Shown piece by piece: positions 20,498 through 30,323 of a DNA stretch of 64,000 bases; position 1 is the stretch's first letter, and each line of letters opens with the position of its first letter. Below the pieces are notes generated by a model. It was not told the DNA's origin, did no database searches, and saw only the letters and a list, made by a program, of their open reading frames with translations. This stretch comes from Streptomyces sp. TLI_105. Lineage in GTDB: Bacteria; Actinomycetota; Actinomycetes; Streptomycetales; Streptomycetaceae. The DNA is taken from assembly GCF_900105415.1 (NCBI RefSeq), contig NZ_FNSM01000001.1:2580501-2644500 (forward strand). The letters are read 5' to 3'. The position numbers were made by a program, and so were the translations under genes.

Positions 20498-21238
20498 TCA
20501 CACGGCGGCGCGCTGGTAGAAGGGGCGCACCCGCTCCAGCATCCAGTCGCCGACCGGGTCCTGCGCCATGTCGAGCAGGATGAGGTTGACCGGCCAGGCG
20601 ACCTCGACCCGGCCGAGGGCGCGGCCGAGGGCGTCCAGGGGCGCGGTGCGGTCGGCGCCCTCCCAGTGGGAAAGCTGGACGCCGATGAAGAGGGCGGGTT
20701 CGGTGCCCTCGACGCTGGCGAGGGCACGGCGGGCGGTGGCGACGATGCCGGTGGCCTCGAACTCGGCGGAGGCGGCGGCGAGGAAGTCGACCGGGTCGTC
20801 CTGCCAGTCGGGCTCGAAGAGCCGGACGCGGCCGCCGCTGGCGGGTCCGTCGAGCGGGGTGCGGCCGACGCGGCAGAGCTCGGCGACGGCGGGCGGGGGC
20901 AGGGGGACGCCGACGGTGCCGCCGGGGTTCACGGCGATGCCGAGCTGCGGGGGCAGGCCGCGGGCGAAGTCACGGGCGGGGGCGACGGTGAAGGACATGT
21001 GGTCGCCGGCGCAGGCGCGGAACTGCTGCTCGGAGCTGAAGACGGGCACGTAGGCCGCGCCGTCGATCTCCATGGTGGCGAGGTCGAGGCCCTGGCTGTC
21101 GGGGCCGCCGCCGTTGGGCAGGGGCACCCAGACCGGGCTGCGGCCCAGCACCTCGACGAGGCGGGCTCCCGCCTCGGGGTTGCCCAGTGAGGCGGCAAGG
21201 ACCTCTTCGAGCTCGTTGCCCGGCCACGTCACGTCCAC
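20498..21238 (-). CDS. SseB-family protein, second paralogue
   Basis: 246 residues with SseB N-terminal domain (LGRSPVWVPLPNGGG, YVPVFSSEQQFRACAG, which matches the family well) and SseB_C (EPALFIGVQLSHWEGADR). GTG 21238 has AGGGG about 10 nt upstream. About 77 nt separate it from the downstream paralogue, so the two are probably co-transcribed. The paralogues share architecture but little identity by eye. Function unknown. Confidence 0.82.
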   Translation of the reverse strand: MDVTWPGNELEEVLAASLGNPEAGARLVEVLGRSPVWVPLPNGGGPDSQGLDLATMEIDGAAYVPVFSSEQQFRACAGDHMSFTVAPARDFARGLPPQLGIAVNPGGTVGVPLPPPAVAELCRVGRTPLDGPASGGRVRLFEPDWQDDPVDFLAAASAEFEATGIVATARRALASVEGTEPALFIGVQLSHWEGADRTAPLDALGRALGRVEVAWPVNLILLDMAQDPVGDWMLERVRPFYQRAAV

Positions 21239-21361
21239 GGTCGTGTTTCCCCTTCTCGCACGGCCTTCCGCACCGACCGCCCGGCAGCACCCTAACGCCG
21301 CCCCGGCGCCGCCGTGGCCAGAAGGGAAGGGTACGGGCGTCCCGGGACGCCCGGGCGCGCC

Positions 21362-22018
21362 TCAGGCGGCCTGCCGGAAGCCGATGCTGCGCAGGGAGTC
21401 GGCGGCGGCCCGGTCGAGGAGGGTCACCGAGGCGCAGCCGTGCGGGAGGCTGCCGGACTCGGCGGCCCGCAGGAGCCGGCCGACGGCCCGCCGGTGGCGC
21501 CCGAAGGCGTACGCGGAGACGCCCCGGCCCCGGGCGTGCTGGCCGGCCTTGGCGGTGTCCGGGGTGACGTCGAGGAGGAGCAGGTGCAGGGCGCGGCCGC
21601 GCCGTCCGGCCTCGCGGGCGAGCCAGCTCCGCACCCAGGACTGGGTGCCGCAGTCGTGGACGATCACGCTCGCGCCGGAGCGCAGGACACGGCGCAGCGC
21701 GGCGTAGTGCGCGATCCGGACCAGGGGGCGGTAGACGGCGTAGGGCAGGAGGCGGGGCATGCGGGCCTCCCAGCGCTCGCGGGCGTCCTGGGAGTCGAGG
21801 GCGCCGCCCCGGGCGGCGCGCTTCATCAGGGTGGACTTGCCGCTGCCGGGCAGCCCGGAGACGACGACGAGGTCGCCGGCGGCGAAGGTGAGGGAGCGGG
21901 GGCCGCGGCCCCCGCGCTCGCGCAGGTCGCGCAGGAGGCGTCCGCGGCTCCGGGCGCGGGCCCGCTGGGACGGTATGTCGGTGCTCGCCGCGTAGGCGCC
22001 GGTGTGCTGGATCCTCAT
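21362..22018 (-). CDS. P-loop kinase-like ATP-binding protein
   Basis: 218 residues. Walker A GLPGSGKST about a quarter of the way in, preceded by VSG, and a central VIVHDCGTQSWVR strand with an acidic residue that could act as Walker B, as in small zeta-toxin/AAA kinases. Arg-rich N-terminus, no membrane segment. The substrate is unknown. ATG 22018 is preceded by GGGGGAGAGCG. Divergent from the glycine riboswitch/gcvT unit; a candidate promoter is at 22070-22097. Confidence 0.75.
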   Translation of the reverse strand: MRIQHTGAYAASTDIPSQRARARSRGRLLRDLRERGGRGPRSLTFAAGDLVVVSGLPGSGKSTLMKRAARGGALDSQDARERWEARMPRLLPYAVYRPLVRIAHYAALRRVLRSGASVIVHDCGTQSWVRSWLAREAGRRGRALHLLLLDVTPDTAKAGQHARGRGVSAYAFGRHRRAVGRLLRAAESGSLPHGCASVTLLDRAAADSLRSIGFRQAA

Positions 22019-22069
22019 CGCTCTCCCCCTGTCGGGTCTCAGGAGACCTGAGGAGACCCTTGCCCAAGA

Positions 22070-22097
22070 AGTGTAAAGAAATGGTAATGGCGCGCAA
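22070..22097 (-). promoter_or_regulatory. Candidate promoter of the P-loop kinase gene
   Basis: Reading the minus strand, TTGCGC (22097-22092) and TACACT (22075-22070) are separated by 16 nt, close to the Streptomyces housekeeping pattern. It would give a leader of about 45 nt. Confidence 0.4.
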
Positions 22098-22129
22098 GCG
22101 ATTTGCCCCGCCGACACCGCGTGCGATGA

Positions 22130-22150
22130 TGTGCGCGCCAGGCGCGCACA
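22130..22150. promoter_or_regulatory. 21-bp palindrome upstream of the glycine riboswitch
   Basis: TGTGCGCGCC-A-GGCGCGCACA, perfect 10-nt arms around one base. It lies about 50 bp before the riboswitch, near the expected gcvT promoter. It may be an operator or a leader hairpin. Confidence 0.5.
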
Positions 22151-22182
22151 GTCGCCGCACAATCGCATACCGGCCGCTCGAA

Positions 22183-22393
22183 TCCGCGCGGGAGAGTTCC
22201 GGACCGCCGAGCGCGTCCGGGCGCCGAAGGAGCAAGACCCTCCCTTGAATCTCTCAGGCCCCGTACCGCGTGGATGAGGCAGATCTGAAAAGCGGGACGC
22301 CTCGTCGTGTCCCCACCCAAGGTGCAAGCCGATCTCTCGGTGACGAGATGCTCTCGGTGAACCTCTCAGGTTCCATGACAGATGGGGAGGACG
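22183..22393 (+). ncRNA. Tandem glycine riboswitch upstream of gcvT
   Basis: Two consecutive aptamers. The first has CCGAAGGAGCAAG (from 22224) and GAATCTCTCAGG (22247-22258); the second has CCCAAGGTGCAAG (from 22316) and GAACCTCTCAGG (22359-22370). A short linker (around GATGAGGCAGATCTGAAAAG) joins them. In the family, glycine binding turns on the cleavage system; glycine riboswitches of this type were shown to activate gcv genes in S. griseus. It ends about 60 nt before the gcvT start. The second aptamer deviates from the usual CCGAAGG core. Confidence 0.9.
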
Positions 22394-22452
22394 TCCTCGC
22401 CCGTCATGTGTTTTCGTCACCGATCACGCCCTTGGGACCCGGGAGCCACCCC

Positions 22453-23577
22453 ATGAGCACTGCCCCCCGCCTGACCGCCCTCGATGCCCTGCATCGTTCG
22501 CTGGGCGCGACCATGACCGACTTCGCCGGCTGGGACATGCCGCTGCGGTACGGCAGCGAGCGCGACGAGCACAACGCCGTCCGCACCAAGGCCGGCCTCT
22601 TCGACCTCTCCCACATGGGCGAGATCACCGTCACGGGCCCGCAGGCCGTGGAGCTCCTCGACTTCGCGCTGGTCGGCAACATCTCCACCGTGGGCAACGG
22701 CCGCGCCCGCTACACGATGATCTGCCAGGAGGACGGCGGCATCCTCGACGACCTGATCGTCTACCGCCTCGGCGAGACGGAGTACATGGTCGTCGCCAAC
22801 GCCTCCAACGCCCAGGTCGTCCTCGACGCCCTGACCGAGCGCGCGGCCGGCTTCGACGCCGAGGTCCGCGACGACCGTGACGCGTACGCCCTGATCGCGG
22901 TCCAGGGCCCCGAGTCACCCGGCATCCTGAAGTCGCTCACCGACGCCGACCTGGACGGCCTGAAGTACTACGCCGGCCTGCCCGGCACCGTCGCGGGCGT
23001 GCCCGCCCTGATCGCCCGCACCGGCTACACCGGCGAGGACGGCTTCGAGCTGTTCCTGAAGCCCGAGCACGCCGAGGGCGTCTGGAAGGCGCTGACCGAG
23101 GCGGGCGAGGGCGTCGGCCTGATCCCCTGCGGCCTGTCCTGCCGCGACACGCTCCGCCTGGAGGCGGGCATGCCGCTGTACGGCCACGAGCTGACCACCG
23201 CCCTCACCCCCTTCGACGCGGGCCTGGGCCGGGTCGTGAAGTTCGAGAAGACGACCAACGGGGGTCGCTTCGTCGGCCGCGAGGCCCTGGAGAAGGCCGC
23301 CGAGCGCGCCGAGACCGCCCCGCCGCGCAAGCTGGTCGGTCTGATCGCCGAGGGCCGTCGCGTCCCGCGCGCCGGCTTCCAGGTCGTCAAGGACGGCGAG
23401 GTCATCGGCGAGGTCACCTCCGGCGCCCCGTCCCCGACGCTCGGAAAGCCGATCGCGATGGCGTACGTGGACGCGGTGCACGCCACGCCCGGCACGCAGG
23501 GTGTAGGTGTGGACATCCGTGGCACCCACGAGGCGTACGAGGTCGTGGCGCTGCCGTTCTACAAGCGCCAGAAGTGA
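22453..23577 (+). CDS. gcvT: Glycine cleavage system T protein (aminomethyltransferase)
   Basis: 374 residues. Typical [13 protein letters not shown]-terminus, [35 protein letters not shown] with the catalytic Asp, and [11 protein letters not shown]. GcvT moves the aminomethyl carbon from lipoyl-GcvH to tetrahydrofolate, releasing ammonia. ATG 22453 has GGGAG 7 nt upstream. It heads gcvT-gcvH-glyA under the glycine riboswitch. gcvP is not in this window, as usual in Streptomyces. Confidence 0.97.
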   Translation: MSTAPRLTALDALHRSLGATMTDFAGWDMPLRYGSERDEHNAVRTKAGLFDLSHMGEITVTGPQAVELLDFALVGNISTVGNGRARYTMICQEDGGILDDLIVYRLGETEYMVVANASNAQVVLDALTERAAGFDAEVRDDRDAYALIAVQGPESPGILKSLTDADLDGLKYYAGLPGTVAGVPALIARTGYTGEDGFELFLKPEHAEGVWKALTEAGEGVGLIPCGLSCRDTLRLEAGMPLYGHELTTALTPFDAGLGRVVKFEKTTNGGRFVGREALEKAAERAETAPPRKLVGLIAEGRRVPRAGFQVVKDGEVIGEVTSGAPSPTLGKPIAMAYVDAVHATPGTQGVGVDIRGTHEAYEVVALPFYKRQK

Positions 23578-23654
23578 CGCAGTCGTCTCACTCCGCGTCT
23601 CACCCCGCAAGACCCACGTTCATCAGCACTCCCCCGATCCAGGAGAATCAGGTC

Positions 23655-24035
23655 ATGAGCAACCCCCAGCAGCTGCGCTACACCAAGGAGCACGAGTGGC
23701 TGTCGGCCGCCGAGGACGGCGTCGCGACGGTCGGCATCACGGAGTTCGCGGCCAACGCGCTCGGTGACGTCGTCTACGCCCAGCTCCCCGAGGTCGGCGA
23801 CACCGTCACCGCGGGCGAGACCTGTGGCGAGCTGGAGTCGACGAAGTCGGTCAGCGACCTCTACTCCCCCGTCACGGGCGAGGTCGTCGAGGCCAACCAG
23901 AACGTGGTGGACGACCCGTCGCTGGTGAACACGGCTCCGTTCGAGGGTGGCTGGCTGTTCAAGGTGCGCGTCGCGGGTGAGCCGGACGACCTGCTCTCCG
24001 CCGACGCGTACGCCGAGTTCTCCGCCGGGAACTGA
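23655..24035 (+). CDS. gcvH: Glycine cleavage system H protein
   Basis: 126 residues. Lipoyl domain with the modified lysine in [15 protein letters not shown], at the expected position (about 60-65). Starts [17 protein letters not shown]. GcvH shuttles the aminomethyl group on its lipoyl arm between GcvP, GcvT and GcvL. ATG 23655 is preceded by AGGAGAATCAGGTC. 77 nt after gcvT and 32 nt before glyA, in one operon. Confidence 0.97.
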   Translation: MSNPQQLRYTKEHEWLSAAEDGVATVGITEFAANALGDVVYAQLPEVGDTVTAGETCGELESTKSVSDLYSPVTGEVVEANQNVVDDPSLVNTAPFEGGWLFKVRVAGEPDDLLSADAYAEFSAGN

Positions 24036-24067
24036 GACCGGGCCCGAGACCCCTTAGGGATCGATTC

Positions 24068-25336
24068 ATGTCGCTTCTGAACACTCCCCTCCACGAGCTG
24101 GACCCCGACGTCGCCGCCGCCGTCGACGCCGAGCTCCGCCGTCAGCAGTCCACCCTCGAGATGATCGCCTCGGAGAACTTCGCTCCGGTCGCGGTCATGG
24201 AGGCCCAGGGCTCCGTCCTCACCAACAAGTACGCCGAGGGCTACCCGGGCCGCCGCTACTACGGCGGCTGCGAGCACGTCGACGTGGCCGAGCAGATCGC
24301 CATCGACCGGATCAAGGACCTGTTCGGCGCCGAGTACGCCAACGTCCAGCCGCACTCCGGCGCCTCCGCGAACCAGGCCGCCCTCTTCGCGATCGCCCAG
24401 CCCGGCGACACGATCCTGGGTCTGGACCTGGCCCACGGCGGCCACCTCACCCACGGCATGCGCCTGAACTTCTCCGGCAAGCAGTTCAACGTGGTCGCGT
24501 ACCACGTGGACGAGGCCGGTCTGGTCGACATGGCCGAGGTCGAGCGCCTCGCCAAGGAGCACCGCCCGAAGGTGATCATCGCCGGCTGGTCGGCGTACCC
24601 GCGTCAGCTGGACTTCGCCGAGTTCCGCCGGATCGCCGACGAGGTCGAGGCCTACCTGTGGGTCGACATGGCCCACTTCGCGGGCCTCGTGGCCGCGGGT
24701 CTGCACCCGAACCCGGTCGAGTACGCGGACGTGGTGACCTCCACCACGCACAAGACGCTCGGCGGCCCGCGCGGCGGCATCATCCTGGCGAAGAAGGAGT
24801 TCGCGAAGAAGCTGAACTCCTCGGTCTTCCCCGGCTTCCAGGGCGGCCCGCTGGAGCACGTGATCGCGGCCAAGGCCGTCTCCTTCAAGGTCGCGGCCTC
24901 GGAGGAGTTCAAGGAGCGCCAGCAGCGCACCCTGGACGGCGCCCGCGCGCTGGCCGAGCGCCTGGTCCAGGACGACGTCACCGCCCACGGCGTCTCCGTC
25001 CTGTCCGGCGGCACGGACGTGCACCTGGTCCTGGTGGACCTGCGCGACTCCGAGCTCGACGGCCAGCAGGCCGAGGACCGCCTCCACGAGGTCGGCATCA
25101 CGGTCAACCGGAACGCCGTTCCGAACGACCCGCGCCCGCCGATGGTCACCTCCGGTCTGCGCATCGGCACGCCGGCGCTCGCGACCCGCGGCTTCCAGGC
25201 CGAGGACTTCGCCGAGGTCGCCGACGTCATCGCCGAGACCCTGAAGCCGGGCTTCGACGCCGACAAGGCCGCGGCCCTCAAGGCCCGGGTGACCGCCCTC
25301 GCGGACAAGCACCCGCTGTACCCCGGCCTGAAGTAA
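24068..25336 (+). CDS. glyA: Serine hydroxymethyltransferase
   Basis: 422 residues, full length. Motifs [26 protein letters not shown], and the PLP-binding lysine in [15 protein letters not shown]. It interconverts glycine plus methylene-THF with serine plus THF; with gcvTH it turns excess glycine into serine. Third gene of the riboswitch operon. ATG start close behind gcvH. Downstream are two inverted repeats before sdaA. Confidence 0.98.
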   Translation: MSLLNTPLHELDPDVAAAVDAELRRQQSTLEMIASENFAPVAVMEAQGSVLTNKYAEGYPGRRYYGGCEHVDVAEQIAIDRIKDLFGAEYANVQPHSGASANQAALFAIAQPGDTILGLDLAHGGHLTHGMRLNFSGKQFNVVAYHVDEAGLVDMAEVERLAKEHRPKVIIAGWSAYPRQLDFAEFRRIADEVEAYLWVDMAHFAGLVAAGLHPNPVEYADVVTSTTHKTLGGPRGGIILAKKEFAKKLNSSVFPGFQGGPLEHVIAAKAVSFKVAASEEFKERQQRTLDGARALAERLVQDDVTAHGVSVLSGGTDVHLVLVDLRDSELDGQQAEDRLHEVGITVNRNAVPNDPRPPMVTSGLRIGTPALATRGFQAEDFAEVADVIAETLKPGFDADKAAALKARVTALADKHPLYPGLK

Positions 25337-25373
25337 TTTCGTACGCTTTAGTTCCGGTTTCATTCGTACGAAA
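25337..25373. promoter_or_regulatory. 9-bp inverted repeat just after glyA
   Basis: TTTCGTACG (25337-25345) and CGTACGAAA (25365-25373) flank a 19-nt AT-rich spacer, in an unusually AT-rich patch. It could be an operator for sdaA or the foot of an RNA structure. Confidence 0.45.
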
Positions 25374-25378
25374 GCTCC

Positions 25379-25416
25379 GGGGCACCGCGCACACTGGACA
25401 GTGAGCGCGGTGCCCC
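25379..25416 (+). terminator. Strong hairpin between glyA and sdaA
   Basis: GGGGCACCGCGC and GCGCGGTGCCCC form a 12-bp stem; the loop itself contains CACTG-GA-CAGTG, extending the helix after one mismatch. No U-run follows. It probably ends or attenuates the gcv-glyA transcript 70 nt before sdaA. Confidence 0.75.
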
Positions 25417-25485
25417 GCCCCGTGCTCAGCCTTTCTGCTCCACCCCGGCAGACAACGGCGTCTAGCCCCCACAAGGAGTCCTCCC

Positions 25486-26856
<1,371 letters not shown>

Positions 26857-26868
26857 ACCGTTTCACCA

Positions 26869-26905
26869 GAACGGCCCGCCCCGGGACTCCCGGGGCGGGC
26901 CGTTC
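26869..26905. terminator. Bidirectional hairpin terminator after sdaA
   Basis: ACGGCCCGCCCCGGG and CCCGGGGCGGGCCGT form a 15-bp perfect stem with loop ACT, extended by two flanking pairs, followed on the plus strand by TTCCTTTC. A second small hairpin (TTCCCG-CCGGG-CGGGAA) follows, next to the stop of the convergent EF-hand gene, so the pair probably serves both directions. Confidence 0.85.
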
Positions 26906-26926
26906 CTTTCCCGCCGGGCGGGAAGG

Positions 26927-27142
26927 TCACGCCTTGCTGTAGTGCGCCCAGAACTCGTCCCAGGACAGCACGCCGTCCCCGTTGTCGTCGCGCTGCTTGA
27001 TGAGCGCCTCGGCGACCGACTCGGTGACGTGGAAGTCGCCCAGCTGCGCCATGACGTGCTTGTACTCCGCGGCGGTGATGAAGCCGTCGCCGTCCACGTC
27101 GAACTTGTTGAATGCCGTGCGTGCCGAGTCGATGTCCGCCAC
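26927..27142 (-). CDS. Small EF-hand calcium-binding protein
   Basis: 71 residues with two canonical 12-residue EF-hand loops: DVDGDGFITAAE and DDNGDGVLSWDE, both with Asp/Asn at 1, 3, 5 and Glu at 12, so Ca2+ binding is very likely. No signal peptide, so cytoplasmic. It resembles the small Streptomyces calmodulin-like Cab proteins (CabB type), but I cannot fix which. GTG 27142 has GAAGGGG about 8 nt upstream. Divergent from the GNAT gene. Confidence 0.9.
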   Translation of the reverse strand: MADIDSARTAFNKFDVDGDGFITAAEYKHVMAQLGDFHVTESVAEALIKQRDDNGDGVLSWDEFWAHYSKA

Positions 27143-27216
27143 TGCGTCCGCCCCTTCTTGGTGCTTGTCTGACGGAGGTCAGATTAGCTGGCCGCGCGCT
27201 GCCGGATGATGGGGGC

Positions 27217-27855
27217 ATGAGCGACGAGGTGGCACGGGTCCTGGCGGCGGCGGCACGCGGGGCGTTCCCGCCCCCGGACGGTTCGACGACGGTGGTGCCG
27301 CAGCCGGGCCCCCGGGACGCGGGGGTGCTGGCCTTCACCGCCCATTCGGTGGTCTTCACGGACGCCGACCCGGAGTGGGTGCGGGCCGCGCTGGCGGCCA
27401 CGTCGGGCGACCCGCTCGCGGCGAGCATGAACCCGGGCTTCCTGCTCGCGTTGATGGCCCGCACCGGCCGGCACATGAACACCATCGACCTGCTCACGGT
27501 GGCGGACGCGCTGCCGGGCCCTCCCCCGCTGGAGCTCCGCGAGATCGACGACCCGGGGCACCCCCGGGTGGCGCGGGCGCTGAAGTTCCGCGACGACGTC
27601 CGGGTGTGGGCGGCCGACGGCGGGGTGCTTGTCCTGGGCCGGGGCGTCGCGGGCCGCTGGGAGGCGGCGATCGAGGTGGACGAGGAGGTGCGCCACCGGG
27701 GCCTGGGGCGGGCCCTGGCGACGGCGGCCCGCCACCTCACCCCGGGCGAGGTGGTGTGGGCCCAGCAGTCCCCGGGCAACGCCCGCAGCGTCCGCGTCTT
27801 CCAGGCGGCGGGCTACCGCCCGGTGGCCTCGGAGGCGCTCCTGATCGCCGGCTGA
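27217..27855 (+). CDS. GNAT-family N-acetyltransferase
   Basis: 212 residues. An atypical N-terminal half (about 1-110), then a GNAT core: VWAADGGVLVLGRGV, the acetyl-CoA loop VRHRGLGRALATAA (R/Q-x-x-G-x-G/A) and SPGNARSVRVFQAAGYRPV. The substrate is unknown. ATG 27217 has a GGGGG tract directly upstream (GATGATGGGGGC). It shares a 74-nt divergent region with the EF-hand gene. Confidence 0.85.
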   Translation: MSDEVARVLAAAARGAFPPPDGSTTVVPQPGPRDAGVLAFTAHSVVFTDADPEWVRAALAATSGDPLAASMNPGFLLALMARTGRHMNTIDLLTVADALPGPPPLELREIDDPGHPRVARALKFRDDVRVWAADGGVLVLGRGVAGRWEAAIEVDEEVRHRGLGRALATAARHLTPGEVVWAQQSPGNARSVRVFQAAGYRPVASEALLIAG

Positions 27856-27862
27856 GCGGCTC

Positions 27863-27971
27863 CCGGAAGAACCGACTGAACCCGCCACCGGAAGAACCGG
27901 CCGGGCCCCTACCGGAAGAGCCGACCCGGCCCCCCTAACAGGAAGAGCCGGCCCGGCCCCCTACCGGAAGA
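27863..27971. repeat. Degenerate tandem repeat reaching into the propeller gene's stop
   Basis: Five copies of a unit beginning CCGGAAGA (one copy CAGGAAGA) start at 27863, 27888, 27912, 27939 and 27964, a period of 24-27 bp, each followed by GC-rich spacer. The last copy is the end of the minus-strand lipoprotein gene (IFR-stop), so the array looks like successive duplication of that gene's 3' end. Confidence 0.8.
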
Positions 27972-29142
27972 TGCCGGTGTGCCCCAGGGAGTAGCGGCCC
28001 GGCTGGGGGTAGACGGCGAGGCCGTGGGGGCCGCTGCCGACGGGGATGCGGGCGAGCTGCTTGCCGGTGGTGGTGTCGATCGCGTACACCTCGGAGTCGT
28101 AGCGTCCGGAGAGCCACAGGACCTTGCCGTCGGCGGAGACGCCGCCCATGTCGGGGGAGCCGCCGTCCGGGAGCCACCACTTCTTGGTGAGCTTGTTCTG
28201 CTGGAAGTCGAAGACGGAGACCGAGCCCTCGCCGCGGTTGGAGACGTACATCTCGCGCGAGTCGCGGCCGACGTAGAGGCCGTGGCAGCCCTTGCCGGTG
28301 GGGAGCAGGGTGGGGGTGGTGAACTTCTCGCCGTCCAGGACCCACATGCCGTGGGCCATCATGTCGGCGACGTAGAAGGTCTTGCCGTCCGGAGAGATCT
28401 TCACGTCCTGCGGCATGGCGCCCTCGAAGGGCAGTTTCTGCTGGCCGATCACCTCCATCTTCTCGGTGTCGACCTTGAGGAGTTCGCCGGAGAACTCGCA
28501 GGAGACGACGAAGTAGCGGCCGTCGGCGGAGAAGTCGGCGTGGTTGACGCCGTAGCAGCTGACGGGGACGGTCTTCTTCCGTTCCATGGTGTGCGGGTCG
28601 CGGAAGACGAGTTCGCGGTCGAGCGAGGCCATGACGACGGCGTACTTGCCGTTGGGCGTGAAGTAGAGGTTGTACGGGTCGTGGACCTCGACGGGCTTGC
28701 CGGCGACGCCGGTGGCCGGGTCGATGGGGGTGAGCGTGTGGCCCCGGTCGTTGTTGACCCAGAGGGTCTTCATGTCCCAGGAGGGGACGACGTGCTGGGG
28801 CTGGAGGCCGACCGGGATGGTCTCGACGACCTGGTAGGTCGTGGGGTCGATGACGGAGACGGTGTTGGAGTTGGTGTTGGGGACGTAGACCCGGGAGGGG
28901 AAGTTCCGCACCACCGGGGAGAGCCGGCCCGGCCGGTCGGCGGCGTAGACGTCGTGCGGGTCGAGCAGGGGCGGCATGCCGGGGAGTCCGGCGGGGGCGG
29001 TGGCCCGCTTGGGCACGGCGGGGGCGGCGGCCTTCTTCACGGGGGCGGCGCCCTCGGGGTGGTTCGCGGTGCCGCAGCCGGCGAGGGCGACGAGGAGGGC
29101 GGCGGCGAGGAGGGTCCTGGATCTCTTCTTGAGGTTTGCCAT
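27961..29142 (-). CDS. YVTN/beta-propeller lipoprotein
   Basis: 393 residues. Lipoprotein signal with lipobox LAGC near residue 22, an Ala/Pro linker, then about seven YVTN-type blades: RVYVPNTNSNTVSVIDPTT, NLYFTPNGKYAVVMAS, DVKISPDGKTFYVADMM, EMYVSNRGEGSVSVFDFQQ, VLWLSGRYDSEVYAID. Extracellular, membrane-anchored, possibly a binding or scaffold protein. The start ATG overlaps the deacetylase stop as TGATG, so the two are translationally coupled. Function unknown. Confidence 0.87.
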   Translation of the reverse strand: MANLKKRSRTLLAAALLVALAGCGTANHPEGAAPVKKAAAPAVPKRATAPAGLPGMPPLLDPHDVYAADRPGRLSPVVRNFPSRVYVPNTNSNTVSVIDPTTYQVVETIPVGLQPQHVVPSWDMKTLWVNNDRGHTLTPIDPATGVAGKPVEVHDPYNLYFTPNGKYAVVMASLDRELVFRDPHTMERKKTVPVSCYGVNHADFSADGRYFVVSCEFSGELLKVDTEKMEVIGQQKLPFEGAMPQDVKISPDGKTFYVADMMAHGMWVLDGEKFTTPTLLPTGKGCHGLYVGRDSREMYVSNRGEGSVSVFDFQQNKLTKKWWLPDGGSPDMGGVSADGKVLWLSGRYDSEVYAIDTTTGKQLARIPVGSGPHGLAVYPQPGRYSLGHTGIFR

Positions 29143-29942
29143 CAGCTCAGCAGCTCCGTGGTGGTGACCGCGCTCAGGCCGCGGCGGTCGAGATCGGCGA
29201 GGAGGAGGGGCAGCGCGGCGGCGGTGTCCGGGTAGCCGAAGTGCAGGCTGACGACGGATCCGGCGCGGACCGGCCCGGTGACGTTGCGGACGACGGCCGC
29301 GGCGCCGGGCGAGGTGAAGTCGAGGGAGTCGACGTCGTACGAGAGGACGTGCGGGTATCCGGCGCGGCGGGCGGCGCGCAGGACGGCGGGGGCGGCGTTC
29401 CGGGTGCGGGAGGGGCGGAACCAGGTGCCGACGGAGCCGGTGAGCCGGCGCAGCCGGGCGGCGCAGGCCTCGATCTCGGCGAGGGCCCGGGCCTCGGTCA
29501 TGGCGTTGACGTCGATGTGGTGCTGGGTGTGGTTGCCGAGGTCGTGGCCGCCGTCGAGGATGCGGCGGGCCATGTCGGGGTGCTGGTCGAGCCAGCTGCC
29601 GACGGCGAGGACGGTGACGCGGGCGCCGGCCTTCTCCGCCTGGGTGAGGAGCCGCCGGGCGAGGGCGGGATCCCCCTGGCCGTGGAAGGTGAGGGCGACC
29701 CGGGGGCGGTCGCGGGGGCCGTGGGCGATCTCGTCCGGCTGTCCGGGGAAGCGGCGGGGTGCCGGGGCGGCGACGGGCGCGGGGGCGGGGCGGTGCCCGG
29801 CGGCGGGGTGGTGCCCGGTGGCGGGGTGGTGCCCGGTGGCGGGGGCGGGGCGGGGTTCCGTGCCGCACGCGGTGGAGAGGGCTCCCGCGAGGGCGGCGGC
29901 CGCGCCCGCGCGGAGGGCTCCTCGGCGGTCGGTCGGCTTCAC
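29142..29942 (-). CDS. Polysaccharide deacetylase-like lipoprotein with degenerate metal site
   Basis: About 266 residues. RR-containing signal (DRRGALRAGAAAAL) ending in LSTAC, suggesting a lipoprotein, possibly Tat-exported; then a His/Pro repeat linker (TGHHPATGHHPAAG) and a NodB-like domain. The usual TFDDG catalytic motif reads TFHGQGDP, so the base Asp is absent, while the histidine motif NHTQHH and FRPSRTRN are partly kept. It may bind rather than deacetylate glycans. Start: GTG 29942, or TTG 29954. Coupled with the propeller lipoprotein. Confidence 0.75.
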   Translation of the reverse strand: MKPTDRRGALRAGAAAALAGALSTACGTEPRPAPATGHHPATGHHPAAGHRPAPAPVAAPAPRRFPGQPDEIAHGPRDRPRVALTFHGQGDPALARRLLTQAEKAGARVTVLAVGSWLDQHPDMARRILDGGHDLGNHTQHHIDVNAMTEARALAEIEACAARLRRLTGSVGTWFRPSRTRNAAPAVLRAARRAGYPHVLSYDVDSLDFTSPGAAAVVRNVTGPVRAGSVVSLHFGYPDTAAALPLLLADLDRRGLSAVTTTELLS

Positions 29943-30263
29943 GCGACCATTCAAGAGGGATACCGACCCATTGGCGCCGATTAGGCCAATTCAGGACGTT
30001 TGCACCTACATGTCGAGCGTCCAGCATGCGGACGACACCCAGAAACACCCAGCGAACCGCATAGCCATTCACTGTTTACAAGGCGAGTGCTACACGTCAC
30101 CAACGATTCATAATTGAACTGTCCACTTTTGCCCCACCTTGCCCCGCTAGGGACTTTTGGCGGCAAGGCCCCCCGTCTGCCATAGTCGGAGACACGACCC
30201 CCATTGACCCGGGCCAGGTCGACATAGCGGCCGTGGATACACCCCCCCGTCCACGGCACACCA
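29943..30263. other. Long non-coding, relatively AT-rich region
   Basis: 321 bases upstream of the deacetylase-like gene and past the end of the RsbW-like gene. It contains the least GC-rich stretch nearby (around 30060-30140, with TTCATAATTGAACTG). It should hold the promoter of the deacetylase-propeller pair. No tRNA or recognisable RNA was seen. Confidence 0.4.
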
Positions 30264-30310
30264 CACGGAAGCCCCCACGCGCCTCACCACGGCGCACGGG
30301 GGCTTCCGTG
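30264..30310 (-). terminator. Hairpin terminator of the RsbW-like ATPase gene
   Basis: CACGGAAGCCCCC and GGGGGCTTCCGTG form a 13-bp perfect stem with a 21-nt loop, 13 nt past the gene's stop. Confidence 0.75.
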
Positions 30311-30323
30311 CGTCCGGGGCGCG

